DNA of 52,249 nt from Citromicrobium sp. (GTDB taxonomy: Bacteria; Pseudomonadota; Alphaproteobacteria; Sphingomonadales; Sphingomonadaceae). Position 1 is the stretch's first letter. Every line of letters starts with the position of its first letter. The stretch is taken from the NCBI GenBank assembly GCA_003248395.1, contig QFNA01000032.1, positions 1 to 52,249 on the forward strand. Reading direction: 5' to 3'. A program made the translations under genes and the position numbers. The notes under the pieces were generated by a model. That model did no database searches, was not told the origin of the DNA, and saw only the letters and a list, made by a program, of their open reading frames with translations. This document shows, in pieces, positions 7,692 to 16,740 of the stretch.

Positions 7692-10241
7692 TCAGCCGAT
7701 GCTATCGAATTCCTGCAGCAATTTCGACAATTCGGCCTTGCCGTAGGGTTTGGTCAGAAGTCCGGTCGCACCGATCTCTTCCAGTCGCTCTGCCATCTCG
7801 CCGTAGCCGGTCGCGAGCCAGAATGGCACGCCGAGCGCGGCCAGTTTCTCGGCAACGCGTTCGCTGCTTTCGTCGCCGAGATTGTAGTCAAGTATCGCAA
7901 GCGAGGGAGGCTCACGCTCGAGCGCGGCCAGAGCGCTTGCGACAGTTCCCTCGACCTCAATTCGCGCCACGCCGAGATCGCGCAAGGTATCTTCCGTATC
8001 GAGGGCAATGATCATGCTGTCTTCGACGAGCAGGACCGATTCCGGAGGGTCAAATTCTGCTGCGCCTTTTGCCTGCACGGATTGTTCGTTACCATCGAGT
8101 TGGGCCGTCCTGGGCCATTTGACATAGCGGGCAGGCACGGAAAAACGTGCTTCAACGCCCGAGAGTTTGTATTCGACCTTGGCCTCGCCGCCGAGCTCGA
8201 AGGGGATCGATCTGTCGATGATCGTGGAGCCGAAGCCCCGCCGCGTTGGAGCCTTGACTGGAGGTCCGCCGCTTTCCCGCCAATGGATAGCAAGTTGATC
8301 GTCGCCACCGCGTTCGATCCTGACTGCCAGCTTGCCGGTGCGGTCGCTCAGCGCACCATATTTTGCCGAATTGGTCACCATCTCGTGCAGGACGAGAGCG
8401 AGGACCGTGTAGGCTTCAGGATTTACAAGCACATCCGGACCATCGACCGCCAGTCGATCTTCCATGCCTCCGAGATACGCTTGTGCTTCGGTGTCGATGA
8501 GAGCGTGGAGCGGGGCGGAGGACCAATTGCCTTTCGTTATGTTGTCATGCGCGGCCGCGAGCGACGTTATGCGGCCACCTATAATCTGGGCAAAATCCTC
8601 TATCGTATCCGCTTCGCTGCGCGATTGGTTGATAAGGCCGCGGATCAAATTGAGAATATTCCGCACGCGGTGGTTGAGCTCGGCAATTAAAAGTTCTTGT
8701 TGCGCCTGCGATTTTGCACGCTCCTGAACCGCTTCATCGGTCAGGCGCAAGATGATCTCCAGCAGCGTGATGCGTAGACTTTCGGCAATTTCGAGATCGG
8801 CTTCGGTCCAGGGAGCGCTGCGTCCCCGAACCGATTCCTGCCACGCATCGAAACTCTTTCTTGGCGTCAGGCGCGCGCCATTCGGTCCGAGTTCGACCGG
8901 CTTTTCAGGGTTTCCTGCCCAACTGACCGTCTGCACCAACTCCTTGCGCCACAGCACGAGAAAATCGCGAGGAGCACGGGAGACCGGGATAATGAGCGCC
9001 CCTGTTGCGCGGTCGGCGAATGCTTCCGCCCTAGGCGCGCGCTCGGCAAGGTTGTCAGTAGCGAGCGCGCGGCTTGTCGCGGCGCTGTTGAGCGACGGAA
9101 GGATTGCCCTGAACTCTTCCTCATTTGGAGCCGAACCACGTGATTCGTAAACTCCGTCGATGAGTACGCTCGCGCCATCATGGCGGATCACCGGGTTGAT
9201 CGCCGGACTGAGCGTCGGAAGGCTCTCTGTCAGTGAAGTGCCGGCAGCAAGATCGCGCATAAGGCGATCATGCACCTGCCGTGCGCGGTCCTTGTGTTCG
9301 CTCCGCTCCTTGGCGAGGGCGCGTTCAAGCACCAGAGAAAACAGTTCCGAAAACAGTTCCGCCGAAGTCCGCTGCGAGTAGGGAAGGATCTTCGGTGAGT
9401 AGTGATGGCAGGCGAACAGGCCCCACAGCTTGCCGCCGATAACAATCGATATCGACAAGGAAGCCTGTACACCCATGTTGCGTAGGTATTCGACATGGAT
9501 GCGAGAGACGGCACGCAACGTGCTCATCGAAAGATCGAGTGGTGCACCTTCAGGCGTAGCACCCGGCTCGATGCGCACTGGCGCGTCATGAACGTTGCTG
9601 ATGATGCGGAACCGGTTGCGCAGGTAAAGTTCGCGAGCCTGCGCAGGAATATCGGATTTCGGATACCGTAATCCGAAAAAGGCTTCGAGATCGTCGCGGC
9701 GGCTTTCAGCCACCACTTCGCCCGACTGATCGCCGTGAAAGCGATAGACCATGACGCGGTCCATCGAGAGTGCGGCACGCAATTGCCGCGCGGCCTCGCG
9801 AATCAGGCCACCGACATCGCGGTGTTTCTCCAAACGCGCCATGACCGGCCGGAGCAGGGCAATCTGCCGATTGACGTCGCCCGCGGCATGCGGTTCGATT
9901 TCAATGACGTGATACGGGCCTGAAGCATGGATCGCACAGTCGAATTGTCGGCCATCTTCCAGCAGATCGACGCCGAACAGGCGTTCTACCTGATCATCGT
10001 CGATAAGCGCGCCGACTGCACTGCGCAGGCGTCGCAATGCCTTGGGCGAAACGATACGTGAAAATGGCGTGCCGATTTCTACCGGATCTGTGTTGCCCAG
10101 GATTTCGCGGAGATTGGCGGAGCGTTGGGACACGACCCAGTCGCTATTCAAGGCGACAAGCGCGCCAAACCGCTGAATTTCGCCCAGTTGATGGATCGGC
10201 TCGCGATCGCAATTCGAGAGATCGACCTCTGAGAATCGCAT
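7692..10241 (-). CDS. bphP: Bacteriophytochrome histidine kinase with HWE kinase core and C-terminal receiver
   Basis: Red/far-red light sensor of 849 aa. The N-terminal PAS_2 begins with a biliverdin-binding Cys at residue 11 (NCDREPIHQLGEIQ). The GAF domain carries the YPKSDIPAQAR motif and the HVEYLRNMG histidine; the PHY domain carries the PRxSF tongue (LTPRKSFDAW). Then comes an HWE/HisKA_2 kinase with phospho-His in ELNHRVRNILN, and a receiver domain (about 735-849) with VEDSMIIALD, phospho-acceptor D in LDYNLGD and PFWLATGYGE, a FAT GUY-like switch motif. The stop of the upstream heme oxygenase gene lies 2 bases before this ATG, the usual bphO-bphP arrangement. The kinase itself looks intact, although its chromophore supplier does not. 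Confidence 0.93.
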   Translation of the reverse strand: MRFSEVDLSNCDREPIHQLGEIQRFGALVALNSDWVVSQRSANLREILGNTDPVEIGTPFSRIVSPKALRRLRSAVGALIDDDQVERLFGVDLLEDGRQFDCAIHASGPYHVIEIEPHAAGDVNRQIALLRPVMARLEKHRDVGGLIREAARQLRAALSMDRVMVYRFHGDQSGEVVAESRRDDLEAFFGLRYPKSDIPAQARELYLRNRFRIISNVHDAPVRIEPGATPEGAPLDLSMSTLRAVSRIHVEYLRNMGVQASLSISIVIGGKLWGLFACHHYSPKILPYSQRTSAELFSELFSLVLERALAKERSEHKDRARQVHDRLMRDLAAGTSLTESLPTLSPAINPVIRHDGASVLIDGVYESRGSAPNEEEFRAILPSLNSAATSRALATDNLAERAPRAEAFADRATGALIIPVSRAPRDFLVLWRKELVQTVSWAGNPEKPVELGPNGARLTPRKSFDAWQESVRGRSAPWTEADLEIAESLRITLLEIILRLTDEAVQERAKSQAQQELLIAELNHRVRNILNLIRGLINQSRSEADTIEDFAQIIGGRITSLAAAHDNITKGNWSSAPLHALIDTEAQAYLGGMEDRLAVDGPDVLVNPEAYTVLALVLHEMVTNSAKYGALSDRTGKLAVRIERGGDDQLAIHWRESGGPPVKAPTRRGFGSTIIDRSIPFELGGEAKVEYKLSGVEARFSVPARYVKWPRTAQLDGNEQSVQAKGAAEFDPPESVLLVEDSMIIALDTEDTLRDLGVARIEVEGTVASALAALEREPPSLAILDYNLGDESSERVAEKLAALGVPFWLATGYGEMAERLEEIGATGLLTKPYGKAELSKLLQEFDSIG

Positions 10242-10243
10242 AG

Positions 10244-10802
10244 TCAGGCTGCCACATCCAAAGTGAAACCGATCGCATCTTCGAAAGCGGCAAATACCAT
10301 TGTTGCGCCGCTGATCGCGTCCGCGGTGGTCTGCATGTTACGGGGCTGGTCGAGATAGTTCAGCATGTCGCGAAAATAGGTCGGGAGCGCTGCGTCGGCA
10401 AGAAATCGATCTGCTCCGGAGATGCCCGCCTTGCACCGGCGGACCAGAATAGCCTTGTTCCCCAGCGACGCTCCCGCCAGGACCCAGGCAGCCCCTATCG
10501 ATTGGCTGCTATTGCTGAATTCGAAAGCTGGAATTTTAGCAGGAACAGCCGTGGAAAGCTCTGCCAAGTCGTGCGCGATCAAGGCGCTCTGGGGTGGAGG
10601 TGTGGCAAGAGGCGAGGGTGGTGACGTTTCGAGCGCGGCCTCGACACCGGAACGGACACGAAATTGTAGCGTCAGGAAATGTGCATAGGACTTTGCACTG
10701 TCGATCTGTGCTGGCATTCGAACTCCAAAATCAAGGTACCAACCGCAAGGCACTTTATCGAGACGGGTGGCGAAGGATCGTAACGCTACGCGCCAGCTCC
10801 AT
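10244..10802 (-). pseudogene. bphO: Biliverdin-producing heme oxygenase (BphO-like), probably frameshifted near the N-terminus
   Basis: The intact part (10244-10753) encodes a heme-oxygenase-like protein: SYAHFLTLQFRVRS, then the distal-helix signature GAAWVLAGASLGNKAIL. The proximal-His helix is not in that frame. Immediately upstream, the ATG at 10802 opens a frame reading MELARSVTILRH, which fits the R-x-[AV]-T-xxx-H heme-ligand motif, but it stops at 10755. The expected continuation RLDK is found one frame over, so an indel of one or two bases near 10765-10768 explains both fragments. Alternatively translation starts at ATG 10717 or GTG 10753 and gives a protein without the heme-ligand His. 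It is adjacent to bphP, whose chromophore it should supply. A sequencing error is possible. Confidence 0.65.
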
Positions 10803-10856
10803 AGCTAGCGCGCCAGACAGACAATTGTTCCTCGACGCCGTCCAGCGAGTGCAATG

Positions 10857-11171
10857 TTAGGTTGATGGCGGCTTGGCTTCGAGCAATTTCTGACCCTTGT
10901 CGCGAATGGCGCCTGCCACAATCGGCTCGACGAAGGATAGCGCAGGGGGCAGATCGATTTCGAAGACGACCTGGCTCTCCTCGATCAGCACCCTGCCATC
11001 GACGGATTGACCCATCGCCTTGACGCTGAGCGTCATGCAGTCTTCGTTCGGCCAGCCAGTACTCACGTCCGCCATGCCACCGGGGATGAAGTTGCCGATT
11101 TCATGACTGCGATTGCGCAGGCGCTGACGGACTTCTTCTTTTGGAAGATTATGAGAGATCGGCACCCGCAT
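10857..11171 (-). CDS. Polyhydroxyalkanoic acid system (PHA granule region) family protein
   Basis: Small soluble protein of 104 aa matching the PHA_gran_rgn type: a basic N-terminus (MRVPISHNLPKEEVRQRLRNR), a middle beta-rich part and a C-terminal amphipathic helix (EPIVAGAIRDKGQKLLEAKP). Homologues are encoded near PHA metabolism genes; their molecular role is not established. Its ATG overlaps the stop of the XpaC-like gene by one base (TGATG), so the two are translationally coupled. The PHA synthase itself is about 23 kb away in this window. Confidence 0.75.
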   Translation of the reverse strand: MRVPISHNLPKEEVRQRLRNRSHEIGNFIPGGMADVSTGWPNEDCMTLSVKAMGQSVDGRVLIEESQVVFEIDLPPALSFVEPIVAGAIRDKGQKLLEAKPPST

Positions 11172-11929
11172 CAGTTCTTGCCTTCGAAATGGGGACTGGT
11201 TTCGACGCCTTCGCCGAATTTGTAGTCGAGATAGCGGTGCTTGATCGCCAGATCGTCGAGCGATCCTTCTGCGAGCTGCCGGGTGATGCTGTCGATTTCG
11301 CCGCTGATCTTCGACAGACTGTCGGTCAGCTGTTCGTCGGGCGTGGCACCCGCGCGTTTCTCGGTGCGCAGGTGCGCAGGAATCTTGCGATAGCTATCCA
11401 CCATTTCGGGAAGCTGCTCGCCGACAAGGCTGCGAATTTCGCGCGCTTTGGGGTGGTTCTGATCGAGGCCGTCGAGTTGGAAGCCCAACCCGTCAAGCTG
11501 CACGCCGATCTGATCGACGAGATTCGCTGCAGGCGGCGGCAAGGCTGCGCGCTGCGATTCGAGCCACAGTTCGGTTCTGCCGACCATTTGCTGGACATCG
11601 CCCTTGTTGATGTCCGCACGGCGCGGCGCCTTGAGTTTGGGATAGTTGCCGAGCACGGCTATGGCGACGACACTGGCGACCAGCACGGCCATGACGCCGG
11701 CAAAACCAAGCCCATCGATCACCAAGCCTGCAATTCCGGCGGCCACCCAAATGCCAAAGAGTGCAATCAATATATTGCGCAAACGGCGGAGCCAGTGTGC
11801 CTGCTTGATCTTTGCCGAACCTTTGCCGATCGATCCGCTGCGGCGATGGCGTCCGCCTGCGCGGTTGTCGTCGCGCAGGATTCGCCCAGTTTCGATCAGG
11901 CGGTCACTGTCATGCGTCAGGTCGGACAT
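11171..11929 (-). CDS. XpaC-like membrane protein, partner of TelA
   Basis: Protein of 252 aa with a basic N-terminal region, two adjacent membrane helices (NILIALFGIWVAAGIAGLVI and the following VMAVLVASVVAIAVLG) and a long soluble, largely helical C-terminal part. No catalytic motif was recognised. The assignment as XpaC-like (5-bromo-4-chloroindolyl phosphate hydrolysis family) rests mostly on topology and on its place 10 bases after telA, a common pairing; sequence similarity was not tested. The pair is implicated in envelope stress or toxic-anion tolerance in other bacteria, with no known mechanism. Confidence 0.55.
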   Translation of the reverse strand: MSDLTHDSDRLIETGRILRDDNRAGGRHRRSGSIGKGSAKIKQAHWLRRLRNILIALFGIWVAAGIAGLVIDGLGFAGVMAVLVASVVAIAVLGNYPKLKAPRRADINKGDVQQMVGRTELWLESQRAALPPPAANLVDQIGVQLDGLGFQLDGLDQNHPKAREIRSLVGEQLPEMVDSYRKIPAHLRTEKRAGATPDEQLTDSLSKISGEIDSITRQLAEGSLDDLAIKHRYLDYKFGEGVETSPHFEGKN

Positions 11930-11939
11930 CGTGCGTCGC

Positions 11940-13154
11940 TCAGCCTTCGATGCTCAACAGGCTCGATTCCGAAACCTGCTTTTGCGCCTGCGCCTGACCT
12001 TCGGCGCGCGCGATATAGCCTTTCGACTTCTCGACCTCTTCGCCCAACAGTGTGACTGTCTGCTTCATGCTGTCGAGCGCCCGCAACTTGAACTGATCGA
12101 CCTCATCCATCGTGTCATAGATGTTCTGAAATGCCCGCTGCAGCGTTTCGAGCGGGATGGTGCTGGCAGCGGCCTGTTCGTGAATCTTGCCAGTCTGGTC
12201 GCGCAGCATAGTGCTGGTACTGTCGATGATGCCCGCTGTCGTATCGTTGAGCGCGGTGATTTGGCCCAATACCAAACGCTGGTTGGTCATCGCCTCTGCG
12301 ACCGTCACCGCCGTGCGCAGCGCGCCGACCGTAGTGGTGCTGGCGCGATCGACGCCTTTTACCAGTTCGACATTGTTCTTCTTTACCAGATCGAGCGCGA
12401 GATAGCCCTGTACGCTGACTGCCATCTGGGTGAGCAAATCCTGCGTGCGCTGGCGGACATAGAACAGCGCGGTCTCGCGGATCGCCTTGGCCTTCGTCGG
12501 ATCGATTGCGTCGAGCTCGGCCGCTTTCTCTTCCAGTTTGCCGTCGAGCGTATTGGAGATGTGGATCATCTGTTCCAGATTGCCCATCGCCTCCCACAGC
12601 TTCTGTCGTTCCACATCGATTGCGGCATTGTCCATGATCAGCTCGTCCTTGCCGCTGGCGAGATTCGACAGGATCGATTGGATATGGGTCTGCGCGCTCT
12701 GATAGCTGCGGAAGTAGTTGGTCAGCTTGTTGCCGAAGGGGATGATGCCGAGAATCTTGCGTGTGCCCGACAGGTTGCCGCGCTTGCCGGGATCGAGATC
12801 TTCGACGACGCGGCGCAGTTCGGCAAGATTGGCACCAACGCCTTCGTCCTTGTCCATTGCGCGAACCGGTCGGTCCAAGAAGCGGTTCGACATGCCGGCC
12901 GCCGCCATGATCTCCTTGCGGCCCATGTTGGTCAATTGATCGACCTTCTTTCCGAACTCGGGAGAGTTGGCGTCGGACGCGACCAGATCAGCGACAAAAC
13001 CATCGACCTTGGTTTCCAGCTTGCTCTTCGTTTCTTTCGATACCGGAACGAGACCGGCAGCTTTTTCGGGCGCGACCTGCGGCACCGGGTCGGGCGGTGT
13101 CAGGTCGAATTCCTTAGCGGTGGCCGTCGCAGTCTTGTTTTGTGTCTCGGTCAT
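11940..13154 (-). CDS. telA: TelA/KlaA family toxic anion resistance protein
   Basis: Soluble, highly helical protein of 404 aa with the TelA pattern: LTNMGRKEIMAAAGMSNRFL near residue 75, a conserved IIPFGNKLTNYFRSYQSAQTHI segment split across about residues 137-160, and long coiled-coil-like helices toward the C-terminus. Named for tellurite resistance on plasmids; chromosomal copies are common in alphaproteobacteria and their substrate is unknown. It is first in a unit telA - XpaC-like - PHA granule protein, all on the minus strand with short gaps or overlaps. Confidence 0.9.
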   Translation of the reverse strand: MTETQNKTATATAKEFDLTPPDPVPQVAPEKAAGLVPVSKETKSKLETKVDGFVADLVASDANSPEFGKKVDQLTNMGRKEIMAAAGMSNRFLDRPVRAMDKDEGVGANLAELRRVVEDLDPGKRGNLSGTRKILGIIPFGNKLTNYFRSYQSAQTHIQSILSNLASGKDELIMDNAAIDVERQKLWEAMGNLEQMIHISNTLDGKLEEKAAELDAIDPTKAKAIRETALFYVRQRTQDLLTQMAVSVQGYLALDLVKKNNVELVKGVDRASTTTVGALRTAVTVAEAMTNQRLVLGQITALNDTTAGIIDSTSTMLRDQTGKIHEQAAASTIPLETLQRAFQNIYDTMDEVDQFKLRALDSMKQTVTLLGEEVEKSKGYIARAEGQAQAQKQVSESSLLSIEG

Positions 13155-13341
13155 CGTCTCGCCGTCGCTCTCAATCTACAGTCCTGTCCCTGTATTAAGG
13201 GGCTAAGACACGGGTTTCAAGCCAATCGTGGGCATCAGGCATCTTCCCCCAAAACGTTGGCTGGCACGGCCCATACACATGCGCCCGACCTCATGAGGAT
13301 GGGTGCAGGAAATCGTGCTGCCTAGATGGCCTGAAAAAGCC

Positions 13342-15075
13342 TCAGGCCGCCAGGTCCAGCGGCTGGATTTCGCCCGCTAGATAGAGCCGTTTCGCCTTGG
13401 CGCGGCTGAGCTTGCCCGAACTGGTCCGCGGCAGTGTGCGCGGTGGGACAAGTTCGACCACGCAGCTCATGCCCGTGACGCCGCGCACCTTGTCCGCGAT
13501 CTGGTCGCGCAGCTTGATGCGTTCTTCGAGATCGGAAACGCGGCAATGGACAAGCACGGCTGGCGCCTCCTCGCCATTGTCCATCTCGATCGAAAATGCC
13601 GCAATATCGCCGTGGTTGAATCCCGGCAGTTGTTCCACCGCCCATTCTATGTCCTGCGGCCAGTGGTTCTTGCCGTTTATGATGATCATGTCTTTCGCCC
13701 GGCCGACGATAAAGAGATAGCCATCTGCCAGATAACCCATATCGCCGGTGTCGAGCCAGCCATCGACGAGGCAGTCCTGCGTCGCCTCCTCGTTCCGGAA
13801 GTAGGAGTGCATGACGCTCTTGCCTCGGCACCATACCTTGCCGATCTTGTGATCACCCTTGATTTTGCCGGCCTCGTCGCGGATTTCGACCTCCATGCCG
13901 GGTAGGGCCTTGCCGCAATTGACGATCGCACGGTAGCGAGCCGGCTTGCTGAGGTCGCGCGGGCGGCCGGAAAGGCGCTCTTCCTCGACGAGTTCCACGC
14001 GGATGCCTTCGCCCGGTGGCATGACGGTAACGGCCAGCGTAGCTTCGGCGAGGCCATAACTCGGGGTGAATGCGCTCGCCTTGAAGCCTGCATCCGCGAA
14101 AGCGTTGACAAAGCTTTGCATCACGTCAGGTCGGATCATGTCGGCCCCGTTGCCAGCCGTGCGCCAGCGCGACAGGTCGAAGCGATTTTCAACGTGGCTC
14201 TGGCTGGAAATGCGACGAGCACAGATGTCGTAGCCGAAAGTTGGCGAATAGCTGAGAGTACAGCCCCTGTTGCGACTGATCAGGTCGAGCCAGGCAAGCG
14301 GACGACGCGCAAAATGCTCGGTTCGAATATAGTCGACCGATGCTTGGTTGGCGATGGGCGACAGCAGACAGCCGACGAGGCCCATGTCATGATACCATGG
14401 TAACCAGCTCACCACGCGATCATTCTGCCCGAGATCGACACCCGTCGCGTGCCCGTGGAGGTTGTGCAGCAGGGCCTCGTGCGTGACCGCAACACCTGTC
14501 GGGAAACGCGTCGAGCCGCTCGAATACTGGAGATAACTTATGTCTTCGGGGCGTGCCCGCGGCAGATCGCATTCAGGGCCATCGCGTCCGGCGAATGCAT
14601 CCCAGCTTTCGCCGTGACACCCCTGCCTGTCTGCGGCCGCCTTAGCCATTTCGGCGATTTCCGGTGGATACAGCAAAATCTTCGGATCGCTGCTGTCGAG
14701 CTGAACGGCCAGCTGATCGATATAGCTGTCCTTGCCACCGAAAGTTGTCGGCAGCGGCAATGGAACTGGCCATGCTCCGGCGTAGATGCAGGCGCAGAAA
14801 AGCGCAGCGAATTCCGGGCTCGTTTCTGCGACCAGCGCGACCCGGTCGTCCTTCCCGATGCCGGCTGCGACGAGGCGATAAGCGAAGGCGAGGGCGTCCT
14901 CGCGCATTTCGGAGAACGGATAAACCCGTTCCAGATCGCCTCGCATATCATGAAAATTGAGTCCCTTTTCGCTACGCGCAGCGTAATCGATGGCTTCACT
15001 GAAGGTCGAGAAATCGGACCTGCGACGCGGAAGGTTGCAATCGTTCGGCGTCGGCGTCAAAACGGCGTCGGTCAT
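13342..15075 (-). CDS. Fatty acyl-AMP ligase (FAAL), ANL superfamily
   Basis: Adenylating enzyme of 577 aa that would activate a fatty acid to acyl-AMP. Core motifs are present: the P-loop YSSGSTRFPTGVAVTH, SWLPWYHDMGLVG, YGLAEATLAVT, TGDMGYLADGYLFIVGRAKD and the C-terminal TSSGKLSRAKAKRLYLAG with the catalytic Lys. The short YSSGSTRFP form and overall pattern are those of FAALs, which hand acyl groups to carrier proteins, rather than acyl-CoA ligases. The start at 15075 (MTDAVL) is preferred; a longer frame reaches back to 15246. No polyketide or peptide synthase or carrier protein gene is next to it, so the acceptor is unknown. Confidence 0.85.
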   Translation of the reverse strand: MTDAVLTPTPNDCNLPRRRSDFSTFSEAIDYAARSEKGLNFHDMRGDLERVYPFSEMREDALAFAYRLVAAGIGKDDRVALVAETSPEFAALFCACIYAGAWPVPLPLPTTFGGKDSYIDQLAVQLDSSDPKILLYPPEIAEMAKAAADRQGCHGESWDAFAGRDGPECDLPRARPEDISYLQYSSGSTRFPTGVAVTHEALLHNLHGHATGVDLGQNDRVVSWLPWYHDMGLVGCLLSPIANQASVDYIRTEHFARRPLAWLDLISRNRGCTLSYSPTFGYDICARRISSQSHVENRFDLSRWRTAGNGADMIRPDVMQSFVNAFADAGFKASAFTPSYGLAEATLAVTVMPPGEGIRVELVEEERLSGRPRDLSKPARYRAIVNCGKALPGMEVEIRDEAGKIKGDHKIGKVWCRGKSVMHSYFRNEEATQDCLVDGWLDTGDMGYLADGYLFIVGRAKDMIIINGKNHWPQDIEWAVEQLPGFNHGDIAAFSIEMDNGEEAPAVLVHCRVSDLEERIKLRDQIADKVRGVTGMSCVVELVPPRTLPRTSSGKLSRAKAKRLYLAGEIQPLDLAA

Positions 15076-15205
15076 AATTTTTTGATATTCCTGTGAACTA
15101 ACAGCGCCTTGTGGCCATAAATGCATCAATCCCGCGGTTCTCCCTTGCCCGCGGCGATCAAACCACCTTTCCCATTCGGTAAGGACTGTGGCAGGAATAT
15201 GGCCA

Positions 15206-15790
15206 ATGGGCGATAGCAATGCAAGCAAGGCGGGCAGGCGCCGCATGCCAAAGCCACTCGACCGCAGGCGGCTGCGCGATCTGGCGCTGTCCTATGTCGC
15301 GCGGTTTTCCACAAGCGCGGGCAAGCTTGATGCCTATCTTTTGCGCAAGGTGCGCGAGAAAGGATGGAGTGACGACGGCCAGCCTGAAATTCCCTCTCTG
15401 GTCGAGGATTTCATTGCCAAGGGCTATGTTGATGACCGAGTCTATGCCAGCGCGCGTGCCAATGCACTTTTGGCACGCGGTTACGGTGCGCGGCGCGTGG
15501 AACAGGATCTGCGCGGCGCAGGTATCGAAGAATCCTTGCGGGGAGAACTGGCGCCGAGCGATTTCGATGCGCGGCAGGCGGCGGCGGCCTTCGCACGCAG
15601 GCGCCGTTTCGGGCCCTTCGACACCGCGCAACGCGACGACGATCCGGCCGCGCGTTTCAAGCTGCGGGAAAAGCAGCTTGCCGCAATGGTCCGTGCAGGC
15701 CATGATTTCGACAAGGCCCGCCGCGTAATCGAGGCAGCAAGTGTCGGAGAACTAGAAAAATGGTGCGCCGAAGCGGAGATCGAGTGGTAA
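15206..15790 (+). CDS. recX: RecX family regulatory protein
   Basis: Small helical protein of 194 aa with the RecX three-helix repeats: ALSYVARFSTSAGKLDAYLLRKVREKGW, then LVEDFIAKGYVDDRVYASARANALLARGYG and a third repeat. RecX modulates RecA filament activity in the cytoplasm. The start ATG 15206 has AGGA 9 bases upstream. The gene is divergent from the FAAL gene across a 130-base region and its 3' end overlaps the start of the DUF192 gene. recA is not in the window. Confidence 0.85.
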   Translation: MGDSNASKAGRRRMPKPLDRRRLRDLALSYVARFSTSAGKLDAYLLRKVREKGWSDDGQPEIPSLVEDFIAKGYVDDRVYASARANALLARGYGARRVEQDLRGAGIEESLRGELAPSDFDARQAAAAFARRRRFGPFDTAQRDDDPAARFKLREKQLAAMVRAGHDFDKARRVIEAASVGELEKWCAEAEIEW

Positions 15791-16278
15791 GACTGGCGGG
15801 CACGATGCTGCTCGCTGCGACCCTTGCGGCTTGCACCCAACAGGCCGCGACACAGGCGACCCGCGTGACGACCGAAACGCAGGCAGTGGAGGGCGTACAT
15901 CCCGTTTCCGGTCTGGACGTCGTTCCGCTGACGGTGATCAGCGGGACGCAGTCGCACCGCTTTGCCGTCGAAGTGGCGGCCAGTCCGGAAGAACAGCGAA
16001 ACGGACTGATGTTTCGCCGCGAACTGGGCGCGAACGAGGGCATGATTTTTCCATACGACGGCAAGAGTGCGCAAGGGTTCTGGATGAAGAACACGCCTTT
16101 GTCGCTCGACATCATTTTTATCGGACCGGACAGCCGCATCAGCAACATCGCCGCAAATGCCGAACCCTATTCGCTCGAATCGGTCCGGTCGGTCGGCCCG
16201 GTTCTGGGCGTACTCGAGCTACGCGGAGGACGGGCGACCGAGCTGGGTATTGTGCCAGGCGATCGCGTCGAATGGTGA
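15760..16278 (+). CDS. DUF192 family lipoprotein
   Basis: Protein of 172 aa with an N-terminal signal peptide ending in a lipobox (ATLAAC), so it is probably a membrane-anchored periplasmic lipoprotein. The DUF192 core is clear: ASPEEQRNGLMFRRELG, then GFWMKNTPLSLDIIFIG and a C-terminal LELRGGRATELGIVPGDRV. The family has no established function. It overlaps recX by 31 bases at its 5' end, indicating co-transcription. Confidence 0.85.
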   Translation: MVRRSGDRVVRLAGTMLLAATLAACTQQAATQATRVTTETQAVEGVHPVSGLDVVPLTVISGTQSHRFAVEVAASPEEQRNGLMFRRELGANEGMIFPYDGKSAQGFWMKNTPLSLDIIFIGPDSRISNIAANAEPYSLESVRSVGPVLGVLELRGGRATELGIVPGDRVEW

Positions 16279-16339
16279 GTTTCAGCCGACAATTATCGGA
16301 TGCTTGGCGGGCGTTGAGGAATCGGCTAGGCGCGCGTCC

Positions 16340-16738
16340 ATGAACTTCCTGGCCAAGATCTTTACGTGGTGGAACGGTGCGACCATCGGCACGATGCTGT
16401 GGAGCTGGAAAAACGGAGACCACGTCGGGACCGATGCGCAGGGTAATAAATATTATCGGTCGGCGAACAGACGTGGCGATGGGCGCGAGCGCCGCTGGGT
16501 GATTTACGACGGTGCCAATGATGCCAGCCGCGTGCCGTCCGAATGGCACGGGTGGCTTCATGGAGCATTCGACGACATTCCTGAAAGCCAGTTGCCGCCC
16601 GCCCATATCTGGGAGGCCGACTATACCCCAAATACCACCGGCACCGGCCAGGCTTATCGACCGCAGGGTGCACTCGAGCGCGGCGGCAAGCGGGCACATG
16701 CCGTAGGCGATTACGAAGCCTGGTCGCCGGACGCCTGA
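16340..16738 (+). CDS. NDUFA12-family protein (complex I accessory subunit homologue)
   Basis: Protein of 132 aa related to the NADH:ubiquinone oxidoreductase 17.2-kDa/NDUFA12 family: FTWWNGATIGTMLWSW at the N-terminus, then DAQGNKYYRS and RRWVIYDGANDASRVPSEWH, which is the core signature. In alphaproteobacteria such proteins associate with complex I. It is encoded immediately before the DUF2155 gene, only 2 bases away; this pairing is common in the class. The start 16340 gives MNFLAKIF as in homologues. Confidence 0.9.
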   Translation: MNFLAKIFTWWNGATIGTMLWSWKNGDHVGTDAQGNKYYRSANRRGDGRERRWVIYDGANDASRVPSEWHGWLHGAFDDIPESQLPPAHIWEADYTPNTTGTGQAYRPQGALERGGKRAHAVGDYEAWSPDA

Positions 16739-16740
16739 TC

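Noticed and set aside
7623..8690. Long plus-strand ORF of 355 codons opposite the bacteriophytochrome gene
   Set aside because: It is antisense to a gene with complete, well-ordered domain motifs and has no recognisable domain itself.
11646..13325. Plus-strand ORF of 559 codons opposite telA and the XpaC-like gene
   Set aside because: Shadow frame of GC-rich genes on the other strand; Arg- and Leu-rich with no motif.
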